From Nonomuraea sp. PA05 (lineage in GTDB: Bacteria > Actinomycetota > Actinomycetes > Streptosporangiales > Streptosporangiaceae), in the NCBI RefSeq assembly GCF_008086045.1, contig NZ_VSEY01000024.1:124001-188000 (forward strand): a stretch of 64,000 nt of DNA, given 5' to 3'. The position numbers and the translations under genes were made by a program. Below, one piece after another: positions 63,860 to 64,000 of this stretch (within the stretch, counting starts at the first letter, position 1; each line of letters opens with the position of its first letter). The notes beneath the pieces were generated by a model. The model was given only the letters and a program-made list of their open reading frames with translations. It was not told the DNA's origin and did not search any database.

Positions 63860-64000
63860 CTAGCGCTTCGACTTCGACGACGACTTGCGCTGGTGCTCGT
63901 CGACCAGCAGCCTGGCCAGGTCTGCCACCTTGACCTGGTGGTGCTGGGAGATCCTGCGCAGTTCCTCGAAGGCGGCCTCCGCGGTGCATCCGCTGGTCTG
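63860..64000 (-). CDS. ANTAR-domain protein, C-terminal end only
   Basis: The minus-strand frame is open to the window edge and gives 46 residues: TSGCTAEAAFEELRRISQHH, then QVKVADLARLLVDEHQR and a Ser/Lys tail. This is the three-helix ANTAR RNA-binding module of anti-terminators. The conserved Ala and Gln-His residues that contact paired RNA hexaloops are present. The upstream part (often GAF or receiver) is outside the window. It converges with the STAS gene after 4 nt. Confidence 0.8.
   Translation of the reverse strand, partial: QTSGCTAEAAFEELRRISQHHQVKVADLARLLVDEHQRKSSSKSKR

Overview
The window is high-GC actinobacterial DNA. GC-rich third codon positions, GTG and TTG starts, SARP/LAL/LuxR regulators, ECF42 and SigB-type sigma factors, an ATP-less sugar ABC transporter and many leaderless transcripts all point to a Streptomyces/Nonomuraea-like sporulating soil actinomycete. 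The genus is inference. The content is mostly catabolic: modules of carbon-source genes, each with its own regulator, set among regulators and a stress-sigma locus.

Layout. 1-1613: fused TRAP (TAXI-type) permease, cut by the window edge. 1706-3010: a short threonyl-tRNA synthetase without editing domain, behind a threonine-codon leader peptide and a hairpin. 3069-7086: LuxR regulator, a 41-aa Arg/Trp-rich ORF and a LAL ATPase regulator. 7156-10066: APH-type kinase, then a DGPF protein with an ECF42 sigma factor. 10046-14356: P450, RsbW-like kinase, nucleotidyltransferase, NAD kinase, DUF72 protein.

14353-25604 is an aldarate (glucarate/galactarate) island: gudD-kdgD and a LysR regulator, facing tctC-tctB-tctA-USP-gudD2, plus two tandem galactarate dehydratases and an FCD/GntR regulator. 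Sites shaped GTATC-N4-GATAC flank the LysR gene. A clear -35/-10 promoter carrying 9-bp direct repeats precedes the dehydratases. 25693-33158: hydrolase with a MarR-like regulator (24-bp perfect palindrome), a P450 with a fused ferredoxin/reductase, an LLM oxidoreductase and a SARP regulator.

33604-45918 looks like a polysaccharide locus: dehydrogenase, GH4 alpha-galactosidase, amidohydrolase, two ABC permeases, binding lipoprotein and a secreted GH135 (spherulin-4-like) enzyme. Further on are an SDR, a D-threonine-aldolase-like enzyme and an IclR regulator. TTCYG-N5-CGGAA sites precede the transport/hydrolase operon and the aldolase-SDR pair, and a weaker copy precedes iclR, suggesting one regulon. 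I infer an alpha-1,4-galactosamine/galactose polymer of fungal type as the substrate.

45974-51245: a second IclR-led sugar-acid operon (SMP-30 lactonase, FAH hydrolase, D-lactate-type dehydrogenase). 51320-54917: lipoprotein, quinone oxidoreductase, small secreted peptide, SnoaL-like protein, LLM remnant and GNAT. 54935-59583: PadR regulator and a divergent aromatic meta-cleavage operon. 59876-59949: tRNA-Pro(GGG). 60049-64000: an HTH protein, a small envelope operon, and the stress-sigma locus (SigB-type sigma, RsbW-like kinase, STAS protein and the C-terminus of an ANTAR protein).
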